Below are positions 37,016-46,080 of a stretch of 64,000 nucleotides of DNA, piece by piece. This DNA is from Collinsella stercoris DSM 13279. Its GTDB lineage: Bacteria > Actinomycetota > Coriobacteriia > Coriobacteriales > Coriobacteriaceae. The number at the start of each line of letters is the position of its first letter. Position 1 is the first letter of the stretch. Both the position numbers and the translations under genes were made by a program. The notes below the pieces were generated by a model. That model did no database searches, had not been told where the DNA came from, and was given only the letters and a program-made list of their open reading frames with translations. Location of the stretch: assembly GCF_020735465.1 (NCBI RefSeq), contig NZ_CP085935.1, forward strand, positions 434,001 to 498,000. Reading direction: 5' to 3'.

Positions 37016-37783
37016 ATGAATCCCATAGATGAGTTGCGCCGTGCGTTGCCCACGCTCACCAAATCGGAGTCCAAGGTTGCAGGGCAAATCTTAAAAGACC
37101 CAAATATCATGTTGGGGAATAGTATCACCAATCTGGCAAAGGTGACCGGTGCCTCTAATTCCGCGATTATTCGCATGTGCCAGAAACTTGGATACGATGG
37201 TTTCGCCGAGTTTCGTTTTTCGTTCAATCGCGCCATGATGGCCGCTGAAAGTCCAAGCGTGGGAACGCCCGATGATGATTCACGACGACTTCTCGAGACT
37301 TATTCGCGCTACATGAACATGATTCCCCAGCGAGTGTCTATCGATCAATTCGATCGGCTTGCCGGGGCAATTGTTGGAGCGAAGCGATTGGTGATTTGGG
37401 GATGCAACAGAACGTTTCAGAGCGCCATGCAGCTCTCGCATCGTCTTACTCGTCTCGGCATATTCAATAAGCCGACTAACGATGTCATTGTTATGTCCGA
37501 CGACGCCGCCATTTTGGAGAAAGGCGACGTGTGCATTGTTTTTAGCATGCAAGGCAGGGGCAATGCCAGATATTCCGAAGACATGGACTTGATGCGTGAG
37601 CGGGGTGTGGATGTGCACCTTGTTACAATGGATCGCCATTCGTGCATGTTGTCTCACGCCGATACTGCCTACGTGCTGCCCTGGATCAGCCATGACGATT
37701 CAATCAATTTCTTTGAAGACCAGATTATCGTATATATGTTCATCGAGATGCTGCTCTTGAACGTATCCAAAAGGTTCGAGTAG
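37016..37783 (+). CDS. MurR/RpiR-family sugar-phosphate regulator
   Basis: A 255-residue regulator: N-terminal RpiR helix-turn-helix (LPTLTKSESKVAGQILKDP, then GASNSAIIRMCQKLGYDGFAEFR) and a C-terminal SIS sugar-isomerase-like domain (about 105-240) that binds phosphosugars. GAGGAG precedes twin ATGs at 37013 and 37016. It sits directly before the lactose-type PTS-sulfatase operon, and two TGGATRTAxATCCA palindromes lie between it and that operon, making it the likely local regulator. Confidence 0.9.
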   Translation: MNPIDELRRALPTLTKSESKVAGQILKDPNIMLGNSITNLAKVTGASNSAIIRMCQKLGYDGFAEFRFSFNRAMMAAESPSVGTPDDDSRRLLETYSRYMNMIPQRVSIDQFDRLAGAIVGAKRLVIWGCNRTFQSAMQLSHRLTRLGIFNKPTNDVIVMSDDAAILEKGDVCIVFSMQGRGNARYSEDMDLMRERGVDVHLVTMDRHSCMLSHADTAYVLPWISHDDSINFFEDQIIVYMFIEMLLLNVSKRFE

Positions 37784-37797
37784 GTCCAAGCGGCAAA

Positions 37798-37882
37798 TGG
37801 ATATAAATCCAGATAATGCCGTTTACAGTGAAAAACAATCCATTCACGGACTAATATCCAGATAGTTATGGATATACATCCA
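37798..37882. promoter_or_regulatory. Two TGGAT/ATCCA operators before the lactose-type PTS operon
   Basis: TGGATATAAATCCA (37798-37811) and TGGATATACATCCA (37869-37882) are nearly identical palindromes 71 bp apart, with a further ATATCCA half-site at 37854-37860. They lie between rpiR and the PTS gene at 37964. Spacing near seven helical turns would allow looping by a dimeric or tetrameric regulator. Confidence 0.7.
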
Positions 37883-37963
37883 GATTAACGTATCCTCCTT
37901 CTCAAGAAACGGTGCAGGGCCCGGGCCGTTTCGTTTGACAGCATTCGAGAGAAGAGGGAAGAG

Positions 37964-39262
37964 ATGGAGAAATTCCAAGCTCTCATGGAGAAGTCGCTGG
38001 TGCCATTTGCGACTAAGCTCTCCAACAACAGGGTGTTGAAGGCGATTTCCGGAGGCTTCGGCATGTTGCTGCCCATCATTATGGTGGGTGCCGTTGCATC
38101 GCTACTCTCTGGATTGAGCATCACGCCGTATCAGGATTTCATCACCGCGAACGGCCTTAAGACGATTTTCACCTATGTGACGACGTACACCACTAACATG
38201 CTGTCGCTGTATGCGGCATTCGCCATTGGCAAGTGCATGGCCGAGCAGCTCGACTGTGAGGGTCAGTCCTCCATCATTGGTATCGCCTCACTCTTCGTGT
38301 TCCTGCTGCTTATTCCCGCTGGTGTTGCTGCGGACGGTACGGCAGTGACGAACATGATCGATATGACCTACTTTGGTTCTGCCGGCCTGTTCTCCGCCAT
38401 GATTATCGGCGTCGTTGTCCCTGCGATCTATTCCGTCTTCATCAAGAAAAACATCACCATCAAGATGCCCGATGGCGTTCCCCCGTTTGTTTCCAAGGGA
38501 TTTGCCGGCATCATCCCAGTGCTGTGCATCACCGTCCTGTTCGTCGTCGTTCGTCAGCTTTGCTGCCTCACCCCGTTCGGCTCTTTTGATGGCATGATTT
38601 ACGGCCTGCTTAAGGCGCCGCTCGCTTCGCTGAGCGAAAGCCCGCTCACTTTTGGTCTGCTGGTGCTCCTGTGTAACCTTCTGTGGTTCTTCGGCATTCA
38701 TGGCGGTATGGTCACCATGCCTTTTATCACCATGCTTTACATGCCTGCCGCGCTTGAGAACCTCGATGCCTTCGCCGCGGGCACAGCCGCCCTGCCCAAT
38801 ATCCTCACGAACACCTGGTGGTTCACGTTTGTCCAGCTCGGCGGTTCTGGCGGTATCATTGGTCTCGTCCTGTGTATGCTCTTCGTCGCCAAGAGCGAGC
38901 GCTACAAGTCTCTTGGCAAGATGGCCATTGCCCCGGCGCTCTGCGGTGTTTCCGAGCCCGTTGTGTTCGGCATGCCCCTCATGCTCAACGTCATGATGTT
39001 TATCCCCATGATTTTGACCCCGTTGCTGAGCTTTGTTCTCTCTTATGCTGTGACCTCGTTTGGCCTCGTCCCGGTGCTCAACGGCATGCAACTCCAGGCT
39101 GGCACTCCCGTGTTGCTCTCAGGCTTCCTCACCGGCGGTTGGCAGGCCGCGGTGTGGCAGGTGGTGATCGTCGCTCTTCAGTTCGCTATCTACCTCCCGT
39201 TCTTCAAGATACTTGACCAACAGGCGTACGCCGACGAGCGGGCAGCTGCCAAGGAGGCGTAA
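37964..39262 (+). CDS. PTS lactose/cellobiose-family IIC component
   Basis: A 432-residue EIIC with about ten hydrophobic segments. Family marks are ISGGFGMLLPIIMVGAVASL near the N-terminus, LLWFFGIHGGMVTMPF in the middle, and the APALCGVSEPVVFGMPLMLN substrate-binding stretch. It is the membrane sugar channel of a lactose/cellobiose-type PTS whose IIA and IIB partners lie just after the sulfatase gene. GAGGGAAGAG precedes the ATG. Confidence 0.92.
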   Translation: MEKFQALMEKSLVPFATKLSNNRVLKAISGGFGMLLPIIMVGAVASLLSGLSITPYQDFITANGLKTIFTYVTTYTTNMLSLYAAFAIGKCMAEQLDCEGQSSIIGIASLFVFLLLIPAGVAADGTAVTNMIDMTYFGSAGLFSAMIIGVVVPAIYSVFIKKNITIKMPDGVPPFVSKGFAGIIPVLCITVLFVVVRQLCCLTPFGSFDGMIYGLLKAPLASLSESPLTFGLLVLLCNLLWFFGIHGGMVTMPFITMLYMPAALENLDAFAAGTAALPNILTNTWWFTFVQLGGSGGIIGLVLCMLFVAKSERYKSLGKMAIAPALCGVSEPVVFGMPLMLNVMMFIPMILTPLLSFVLSYAVTSFGLVPVLNGMQLQAGTPVLLSGFLTGGWQAAVWQVVIVALQFAIYLPFFKILDQQAYADERAAAKEA

Positions 39263-39268
39263 TCGCTC

Positions 39269-40759
39269 ATGGATAATCGCTCCAACATCGTGTGGTTCGT
39301 TGCGGATCAGATGCGCGCGGATTCGATGGCCCATTTGGGCAACCCGGCGGCGAGTACCCCCAATCTCGACGCCATGGCGCAAGAGGGCGTTTCCTTTGCG
39401 GACGCATATTGCCAAAATCCTGTATGTGTTCCCAGCCGCTGCAGTTTCCTTACCGGCCTGTACCCCCACACGCTCGGCCATCGCACGATGCACTTCATGA
39501 TGCATCGCGAGGACCCCAATATCCTCAAGACCATGAAGGAGGCCGGGTATGAGGTCGTGTGGATCGGACGCAATGACTTCATCCCGGGCTCGTGGAGCAA
39601 GGAGCGGTATTGCGATCACTTCTTCGATGGGACTGACCTAGTCGACAAGGTGGACGTTGAGGGCCTTAAGATGCATTTCGGCGGGAAGAACCTGCCTGAA
39701 CCCGAGGTCCCGGAAGTATACGATGGCTTTGACTTAAAGTACTCGTTCTTCCAAGGCAGGTATCCCGAAGGCTCGCTCGATCATGACCTCGATTGGAATT
39801 GCGTGAACGCCGCCTTGGCCTTTCTGGATTCCATCAATTCGGAGAAGCAGGAGAAGCCGTTTTTCATCTACTGCACGCTCTCGTTCCCTCATCCTCCATA
39901 CGGCTGTGAAGAGCCCTGGTATTCGCTCATCGACCGTGCGGCCCTTCCTCAGCGTCGTCCCGATGTGGAGAAGCTGAAGGGCAAGGCGAGCATACTTACC
40001 GCCATTCGCGAGCGTCAGGATATGAAGGGCTGGGGCGAGCCTCAATATGATGAGATGCGCGCGGTGTACCTCGGCATGGTTGCTCGTTGGGACCATATGC
40101 TCGGTCTCGTTCTCGACAAACTGCGCGAGCGCGGGCTGTACGACGATACGACTGTTTTCGCCTTTAGCGACCACGGCGACCTCACGGGCGATTACGGAAT
40201 CGCCGAGAAATGTCAGAACTCGTTCGAGGATCCTTTGACGAACGTGCCGCTTGTGGTCAAGCCCGCTGCGTCTTTGAAGGTTGAATCTGGTGTGCGCCAA
40301 GGGACGGTCGGGCTCATCGATCTCCCCGCCACGGTAGCCGATATCGCGGGTATCGATCTTGGCTATGTACAGTTTGGCAATTCTCTGTTGGATGTCATTG
40401 CCGGCGGAAAGACTCCGCATGACGCGATCTTTTGCGAGGGTGGCCGAATTCACGGGGAGTGGCAGGCGATGGAACCTGAACATGGTCCCGAGTCTGCCTA
40501 TTGGCCGCGGATTTCGGTCCAGCATGAAGAAGGGCCGGCACACACGAAGGGCGCCATGGTCCGCATGGACAACTTCAAGTACGTTATGCGTCTTTATGAA
40601 AACGACCAGCTTTATGACCTTGAGGCTGACCCAATGGAGCTCGTCAACCTGGTCGATGACCCCGCGTACGCCCCTACGGTCATCAAGCTGCGCGAGCGGC
40701 TCTTGAGGTTCTATATGGAGACTGCGGACTATGTTCCGCCGAAATTTGATAAACGTTAG
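39269..40759 (+). CDS. Sulfatase (Cys-type), no signal peptide
   Basis: A 496-residue type I sulfatase. The formylglycine motif is C53-V-P-S-R in CQNPVCVPSRCSFLTG; metal ligands lie in WFVADQMRAD and AFSDHGDLTGDY. No signal peptide is present, so it should act in the cytoplasm. It sits between PTS IIC (6 bp upstream) and PTS IIA (8 bp downstream), so its substrate is almost certainly the sugar phosphate delivered by this PTS or a product of it. Activation requires the maturase at 35811-36899. Confidence 0.92.
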   Translation: MDNRSNIVWFVADQMRADSMAHLGNPAASTPNLDAMAQEGVSFADAYCQNPVCVPSRCSFLTGLYPHTLGHRTMHFMMHREDPNILKTMKEAGYEVVWIGRNDFIPGSWSKERYCDHFFDGTDLVDKVDVEGLKMHFGGKNLPEPEVPEVYDGFDLKYSFFQGRYPEGSLDHDLDWNCVNAALAFLDSINSEKQEKPFFIYCTLSFPHPPYGCEEPWYSLIDRAALPQRRPDVEKLKGKASILTAIRERQDMKGWGEPQYDEMRAVYLGMVARWDHMLGLVLDKLRERGLYDDTTVFAFSDHGDLTGDYGIAEKCQNSFEDPLTNVPLVVKPAASLKVESGVRQGTVGLIDLPATVADIAGIDLGYVQFGNSLLDVIAGGKTPHDAIFCEGGRIHGEWQAMEPEHGPESAYWPRISVQHEEGPAHTKGAMVRMDNFKYVMRLYENDQLYDLEADPMELVNLVDDPAYAPTVIKLRERLLRFYMETADYVPPKFDKR

Positions 40760-40767
40760 GAGTGACT

Positions 40768-41100
40768 ATGGCAGTGTCGGAAGAGGTCCAGCTGGTCAGC
40801 TTTCAGATCATAGCAAGTGTGGGAACTGCGCGTTCTTGTTATATCCAGGCGATTGATTGCGCTGAGCGGGGTGATTTCGAGGGTGCCGAGAAGCTAATAA
40901 AGGAGGGCGAGGAACAGTTCCGCGCCGGTCATGACGCACATTTTGGGTTGATTCAGAAAGAGGCGGCGGGGGAGTCGAGTGAGTTCGCGCTCATCCTCAT
41001 GCACGCCGAGGACCAGCTCATGAGCGCCGAGGCTTTTGGGATCCTTGCCCGTAAGATTGTGAGCGTTTACAAGAAGATGGAGGATTGTATCCATGCGTAA
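40768..41100 (+). CDS. PTS lactose/cellobiose-family IIA component
   Basis: A 110-residue all-helical EIIA. The phosphorylated histidine is H79 in ILMHAEDQLMSAE, the usual HAQDHLM site in variant form. It passes phosphate from HPr to IIB. TTAGGAG lies 5-6 nt before ATG 40768. The following IIB gene overlaps its end by 8 bp. Confidence 0.9.
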   Translation: MAVSEEVQLVSFQIIASVGTARSCYIQAIDCAERGDFEGAEKLIKEGEEQFRAGHDAHFGLIQKEAAGESSEFALILMHAEDQLMSAEAFGILARKIVSVYKKMEDCIHA

Positions 41101-41395
41101 CATCAAGTTGTTCTGTGCCGCGGGCATGTCCACAAGTATGCTGGTAGAGCGTATGAAAGCGGCTGCCGCTGACCAGGGTTATGAGGTCGAGATTGCGGCC
41201 TATGCCGTCTCTGAGTCGTCCAAGCTCGGCGGGGATGCGGATTTCATCTTGCTTGGCCCGCAGGTTCGCTTCGAGGTCGACCGTATCAAGGCCTTGTTCC
41301 CGGATAAGCCGGTTGAGGCGATAGATGCGGTCATGTACGGCACCATGAACGGCGTCGGCGTGATCAATCATGTCCGCGAGGTCCTTGGGGACTAG
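41093..41395 (+). CDS. PTS lactose/cellobiose-family IIB component
   Basis: A 100-residue EIIB with the phosphocysteine C8 in LFCAAGMSTSML, the standard P-loop of this family. It completes a full IIC-IIA-IIB set around the sulfatase. Translation is coupled to IIA through an 8-bp overlap. Confidence 0.92.
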   Translation: MRNIKLFCAAGMSTSMLVERMKAAAADQGYEVEIAAYAVSESSKLGGDADFILLGPQVRFEVDRIKALFPDKPVEAIDAVMYGTMNGVGVINHVREVLGD

Positions 41396-41598
41396 CGACG
41401 AGGGCGGCCTGCGTTTACCCGGGTCAATTGCTTTCCAGGGTCATTGGCCCGGTTTCGCGTTCCAGATTTCTTCGCCTTTCCAGCTCACCGCTCGTCGGGT
41501 CGATTTGACCGTTGGCCGCAATACTACCGTCTGTCCTTGCGAATCATTGAGCCAAAGGTGTAAAAAAGAAACGTTCAATCGCATATCACGCGTCAACA

Positions 41599-41681
41599 GG
41601 GCGTGTAACTGTTTCGAGCAGGCAGGACCCGGGTTGATAGAATCATTCCTCACAGGGATTGTTCTATCAACTCGGGTTTTT
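41599..41681 (+). promoter_or_regulatory. LicT-type antiterminator (RAT) overlapping a terminator
   Basis: The stretch 41599-41630 (GTGTAACTGTTTCGAGCAGG core, ending GACCC) fits the RAT consensus bound by BglG/LicT proteins. Its 3' end is shared with the left arm of a strong terminator: ACCCGGGTTGATAGAA (41627-41642) pairs with 41662-41677 with one G-T pair, then TTTTT. Binding of LicT to the RAT would prevent terminator formation. The 41396-41598 part upstream holds the presumed promoter; a weak TTGCGA-16-TGTAAA pair is at 41537-41564. Confidence 0.85.
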
Positions 41682-41723
41682 CGTTTTGAAGACCGTGATA
41701 TCGAGCTGGGGAGGAGTTTGCTC

Positions 41724-42557
41724 GTGAAGCTCACCAAGACGCTCAACAATAACGTCGCCGTCGCACAGGATAACAATGGCTGCGAGTTCGTAGTTATCGG
41801 ACTGGGCGTCGGCTACGTTGAGCGTGGTGCCGAGATTCCCCAGGAAAAGGTCGAACGCGTCTTTTCGTCCGTCGAGCAGCAGAGCCAGCTCTATCAGCTC
41901 GTCGAGTCGATTCCGCAACGCTATTTCGACCTTGCCCGGGAAATCGTTGACTACGCTCAGAGCACGCTCAGCGTTCGTCTTGCCGACTCCATCTACATCG
42001 CGCTCACCGATCATATTGCCTACGTGCATGAGCGCGCGCAGAAGGGGCTCCTTCCCAAGAATTCGCTGACCTGGGAGATCAGCCAGTACTACCGTCGAGA
42101 GTTCGAGGTGGGCAAGAAGGTCGTCGAGCTCCTTGAGGATGAGCTTGACGGAACGAGCGCGTTGCTCGGCGATGCCGAGGCGGCCTCCATCGCGTTGCAT
42201 CTTATCAATGCAGAGCAAGAGGAGGCAGGTTCTCGGCAGGGAATCGAAGAGCTCAAGCTCATGAACCAGGTCATGCAAATCATTCGGTATCAGGCGCATC
42301 TCGTGTACAGCGAGGGCGATCTTGACTATCAGCGTTTGGTCGTGCACGTGCGCTTCTTTGTGCAGCGCGTATTGGGTGGGGAGCGGTCCCAAGTGCCCGG
42401 CGCGTTGTCCAAGATGGTGCGGGAGAGCTATCCGGAGGCGTATTCCGTAGCCGAGCATGTGCGCGCATTCGTTGAGGGGAAGCTCGCGCGCTCGATTGGC
42501 GATGAGGAGATCACCTATCTCATCATCCATATCGCACGTCTGCTCAATAGAGCATGA
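41724..42557 (+). CDS. BglG/LicT-family transcription antiterminator
   Basis: A 277-residue RNA-binding antiterminator. It has the CAT RNA-binding domain (KLTKTLNNNVAVAQDNNGCEFVV, GLGVGY) and two PTS regulatory domains with conserved histidines (LTDHIAYVHERAQKG; IALHLINAE; VVHVRFFVQRVL; LIIHIARLL). GTG 41724 was chosen from the domain start, with GGAGGAG 7-9 nt upstream. It likely acts on the RAT just upstream and is switched by phosphorylation from the adjacent IIBCA. Confidence 0.91.
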   Translation: MKLTKTLNNNVAVAQDNNGCEFVVIGLGVGYVERGAEIPQEKVERVFSSVEQQSQLYQLVESIPQRYFDLAREIVDYAQSTLSVRLADSIYIALTDHIAYVHERAQKGLLPKNSLTWEISQYYRREFEVGKKVVELLEDELDGTSALLGDAEAASIALHLINAEQEEAGSRQGIEELKLMNQVMQIIRYQAHLVYSEGDLDYQRLVVHVRFFVQRVLGGERSQVPGALSKMVRESYPEAYSVAEHVRAFVEGKLARSIGDEEITYLIIHIARLLNRA

Positions 42558-42572
42558 GGCTAGGAGGAACCC

Positions 42573-44498
42573 GTGGCTAAAAAAGACTACGATGCCCTCG
42601 CCAAGTTCATCTTGGATCACGTGGGTGGCAGCGAGAACGTGGTGTCGTTGCGGCATTGTGTCACGCGCTTGCGTTTCAAGCTTAAGGATGAGAGCCGCGC
42701 CGACACCGAGGCACTCAAAAACCATGAATGGATTATCGATGTCATTCAGAAGGGCGGCCAGTACCAGGTCGTTATCGGCAACGACGTCGAGGACGCATTC
42801 GATGCAGTCATGAAGCTCGGCAAGTTCGCGGGCGCTTCTGAGGACGCCAAGGTGGCCGACGACGAGGGTAAGAGCCTGTTTGATCGTCTGGTCGACATGA
42901 TCTCGTCCATCCTGACTCCCGTGATTCCCTTGCTGGCAGGTTGTGGCATCATCAAGGGTCTTCTTGCGTTCTGCACGGCGCTCAAATGGATCGACCCGAC
43001 TTCGGGCTTTGCGCAGATCTTGTCTGCAGCCGGTGACAGCCTGTTTTACTTCTTCCCGGTCTTTTTGGGATACACCTCGGCCGAGAAGTTTGGCATGAAC
43101 AAACTCCTTGGCATGGCGATTGGTGCCACCCTCGTGCACCCCACCATCGTGAACCTGAAGGCCGCCGAGCCCCTGTTCACGCTCTTTGAGGGTTCCCCCA
43201 TCGCGACGAACGTGACGACGACGTTCCTGGGAATTCCGGTGCTGATGGTGAGCTATACGTCGAGTGTTATGCCCATCATCGCCGCCACTTTCTTTGGTGC
43301 GCGCGTTGAGAAATTCTTCAAGAAGATCGTGCCCGATGTCGTCAAGATGTTCGTCGTGCCTGCTGCCACGCTTGCGATAACGGTCGTTCTCACCCTACTC
43401 CTTGTCGGTCCTGTTGTTACGTGGGCGAGCCAGCTCATCGCTGCGGGCATTACCGCGGTTCAAAAGTTCAGCCCCGTTCTCACGGGTGTGCTGGTGGGCG
43501 GTCTTTGGCAGGTTCTTGTTGTGTTCGGCCTACACCATGCGTTTACGCCCATTGCTCTCAATAGCTTGATGGTTCAGGGGTACGAGAACCTTACATGCTA
43601 CATGGCCGCCGTTCCGTTCACGACCATGGCGGTGGTGCTTGCCGTGTACCTGCGCACGAAGGATAAAAAGCTCAAGTCCGTTGCTCTGCCCGCTGCCATC
43701 TCGAGCTTCTTTGGCGTGTCCGAGCCTTCCATCTATGGCGTTACGCTTCCTCTCAAGCGTCCCTTCGCCTTCACTCTCGTGTCTTCCGCTGTGGGCGGTG
43801 CCATCCTTGGCATGTTTGGCTGCATGCGTTACACGCAGGGTGGTCTTGGGTTCTTCAATATTCCTGCCTTCATCAATCCCGCCGCTCCCGAACTCGATAT
43901 GACGTTCTACGGCGTGTTCATCGCTATCGGCGTTGCCATGGCAATGGGCTTCCTGCTCACGTTCTTCTTTGGCGTTCCTGCTCATGCTACGGCTCGCAAT
44001 GTCGCCGATGCCACGTCTGACGTGGGGGCCGACGGCCAGATCAAGCAGGAGGTCTTCGTGGCGCCGGTGGCGGGCGAGGTCGTCGCGCTCGAGGACGTCG
44101 ATGACGAGGTGTTCGCATCGGGATCCGTTGGAAAGGGCGTTGCCGTCAAGCCGTCCGAGGGCACCGTTGTGGCGCCTGCCGATGGCGAGGTGACGATGCT
44201 CTTCAAGACCGGTCATGCCGTGGGCATCACGACCGCCTCTGGCGCCGAGCTGCTCATCCACATTGGCATCGATACGGTTCAGCTCAACGGCCGCGGGTTC
44301 ACGCCTCAGGTCAAGGCGGGCGATGTGGTCAAGAAGGGCCAGCCCCTCGTGACGTTCGACCGCGCCCTCTTGACCTCCGAGGGTTATGACGACACCGTTA
44401 TCTTTGTGGTGTCCAATGCCGGAAACTTCCAGGATGTCGTGCGTTCGCAGGAGGCTGCTGCGCGCACCGATCGCGAGCTGCTCGCGGTGCTCGTCTAG
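42573..44498 (+). CDS. PTS beta-glucoside-family IIBCA
   Basis: A 641-residue fused permease. IIB at the N-terminus has phosphocysteine C29 in LRHCVTRLRF; the IIC membrane domain runs about 105-465; IIA at the C-terminus has the phosphohistidine H563 in LLIHIGIDTVQL. It imports and phosphorylates one sugar on its own. Start is GTG 42573 with TAGGAGG 5 nt upstream. It lies between licT and a sulfatase gene, so the natural sugar may be sulfated rather than a plant glucoside. Confidence 0.93.
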   Translation: MAKKDYDALAKFILDHVGGSENVVSLRHCVTRLRFKLKDESRADTEALKNHEWIIDVIQKGGQYQVVIGNDVEDAFDAVMKLGKFAGASEDAKVADDEGKSLFDRLVDMISSILTPVIPLLAGCGIIKGLLAFCTALKWIDPTSGFAQILSAAGDSLFYFFPVFLGYTSAEKFGMNKLLGMAIGATLVHPTIVNLKAAEPLFTLFEGSPIATNVTTTFLGIPVLMVSYTSSVMPIIAATFFGARVEKFFKKIVPDVVKMFVVPAATLAITVVLTLLLVGPVVTWASQLIAAGITAVQKFSPVLTGVLVGGLWQVLVVFGLHHAFTPIALNSLMVQGYENLTCYMAAVPFTTMAVVLAVYLRTKDKKLKSVALPAAISSFFGVSEPSIYGVTLPLKRPFAFTLVSSAVGGAILGMFGCMRYTQGGLGFFNIPAFINPAAPELDMTFYGVFIAIGVAMAMGFLLTFFFGVPAHATARNVADATSDVGADGQIKQEVFVAPVAGEVVALEDVDDEVFASGSVGKGVAVKPSEGTVVAPADGEVTMLFKTGHAVGITTASGAELLIHIGIDTVQLNGRGFTPQVKAGDVVKKGQPLVTFDRALLTSEGYDDTVIFVVSNAGNFQDVVRSQEAAARTDRELLAVLV

Positions 44499-44576
44499 AT
44501 CAAAATAGTTGGGCGGGGTCGCCGGCTTTGTACCGTCGGCCCCGCATGCCACAGGCGGCTGAAAGGAGTCCCACGC

Positions 44577-46040
44577 ATGCGTGCGGTTATGCTCATGTTC
44601 GATACCCTGTCTCGGGCGTATGTGTCTCCATACGGCTCGGACGCTGCGCTCACGCCAAATTTCGCGCGGCTTGCAGAGCACTGTTGCACGTTCGATCGCT
44701 TCTACGGCGGCTCCATGCCGTGCATGCCGGCCCGCCGCGAGCTCCATACCGGGCGCTATAACTTTTTGCACCGCAGCTGGGGACCGCTTGAGCCGTTCGA
44801 CTATTCGTGTTTCCAGGCGCTCAACGCTGCCGGCGTGTATGCGCACCTCATCACCGACCATTCTCACTATTGGGAGGACGGGGGCGCCACGTACCACAAT
44901 CGTTATAGCTCCTGGGAGGGATTTAGAGGCCAAGAGGGTGATCGGTGGGCTCCGCGCGATGTGGTTGAGGGACTTCCGGTGCATATGTCCCCGCTGCAAA
45001 AGGTCAAGGGGCCCAGCCCCATTCAGCATGAGGCGAATAAGCGTCGTCAGCCCCGTGAGGAAGATATGTCGACGGTGCGAACAGTGACGGCGGGGCTGGA
45101 GTTCCTTTCTTCCCACGCACAGCGCGACAACTGGTTCGTTCAGATAGAGTGCTTCGATCCCCATGAGCCGTTTGACGTGCCGCAGGAGTATCGCGCTGCC
45201 GCAGGCTTGTCCGATGCGCCTCGGCTCAACTGGCCGGCGTATGGGGCCGTGGATGTGGACGCCCATGTCGAGGAGCTCGATGAATGCCGTCGTGAGTATG
45301 CGGCATTGGTCGCCCTGTGCGATGCGCAGCTCGGCCGTGTGCTCGATGCGTTTGATGAGTACGGCCTATGGGAAGACACGCTTCTTATCGTGAATACCGA
45401 TCACGGGTTTTTGCTGGGTGAACATGGGTATTTGGGTAAGAACTTTTGGCCCATGCACCAGGAGATCATTCACACGCCGTTCTTTTTGCACGTGCCCGGG
45501 GTTGATGGGGGCACTCGTTGCTCGGCGCTCTGCCAGACGATCGACCTTGCGCCGACATTGCTCGACTGGTTCGGCGTCGATGCGGATGTCGAGATGGACG
45601 GTCGCTCTTTGCTTCCTGTAGTGCGAGATGGCGCGGCGGGCCATGCATATGCCCTGTTCGGGGCCCACGGAAATCACGTGTGCGTTACCGACGGCGACTA
45701 CGTGTACATGCGCGCCGCCGCGCGCGAGGACAATGAGCCCTTCGTGGAGTGCACGCTCATGCCAACGAACATACGCGGGTTTTTTTCACGCGAGCAGCTT
45801 AACTCTGCCGAGTTGGTGACAGGTGGCCGCTTTACCAACGGCTGGCCATACCTAAAATGCCGTTCGCGCACGTATATGAATTCGTATACGTTCGGTAGCT
45901 CCCTTTGGGACGTGCGCTCAGGGGAGGAATGCATCGAGGACGCTGAGATTGAGTCGCGTTTGCTCTCTGCGCTCGTTGAGGAAATGAGAAGGGTCGAGGC
46001 GCCGGAGGAGGAGTTCGCGAGGCTTGGGCTCGGCGTGTAA
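44577..46040 (+). CDS. Sulfatase (Cys-type), no signal peptide
   Basis: A 487-residue sulfatase with formylglycine motif C49-M-P-A-R in GGSMPCMPARRELHTGR; metal ligands in AVMLMFDTLSRAY and NTDHGFLLGEHGYLGKN. It is shorter at the N-terminus than the other two and belongs to a different subfamily. It has no signal peptide. GAAAGGAG is about 8 nt before the ATG, and it lies 78 bp after the IIBCA gene in the same direction. It is the last gene of this unit; a repeat array and a bidirectional terminator follow. Confidence 0.91.
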   Translation: MRAVMLMFDTLSRAYVSPYGSDAALTPNFARLAEHCCTFDRFYGGSMPCMPARRELHTGRYNFLHRSWGPLEPFDYSCFQALNAAGVYAHLITDHSHYWEDGGATYHNRYSSWEGFRGQEGDRWAPRDVVEGLPVHMSPLQKVKGPSPIQHEANKRRQPREEDMSTVRTVTAGLEFLSSHAQRDNWFVQIECFDPHEPFDVPQEYRAAAGLSDAPRLNWPAYGAVDVDAHVEELDECRREYAALVALCDAQLGRVLDAFDEYGLWEDTLLIVNTDHGFLLGEHGYLGKNFWPMHQEIIHTPFFLHVPGVDGGTRCSALCQTIDLAPTLLDWFGVDADVEMDGRSLLPVVRDGAAGHAYALFGAHGNHVCVTDGDYVYMRAAAREDNEPFVECTLMPTNIRGFFSREQLNSAELVTGGRFTNGWPYLKCRSRTYMNSYTFGSSLWDVRSGEECIEDAEIESRLLSALVEEMRRVEAPEEEFARLGLGV

Positions 46041-46080
46041 GGCGGTTGCCCGCGGGGGTCGCGGGCTCACCGGATGGGGC

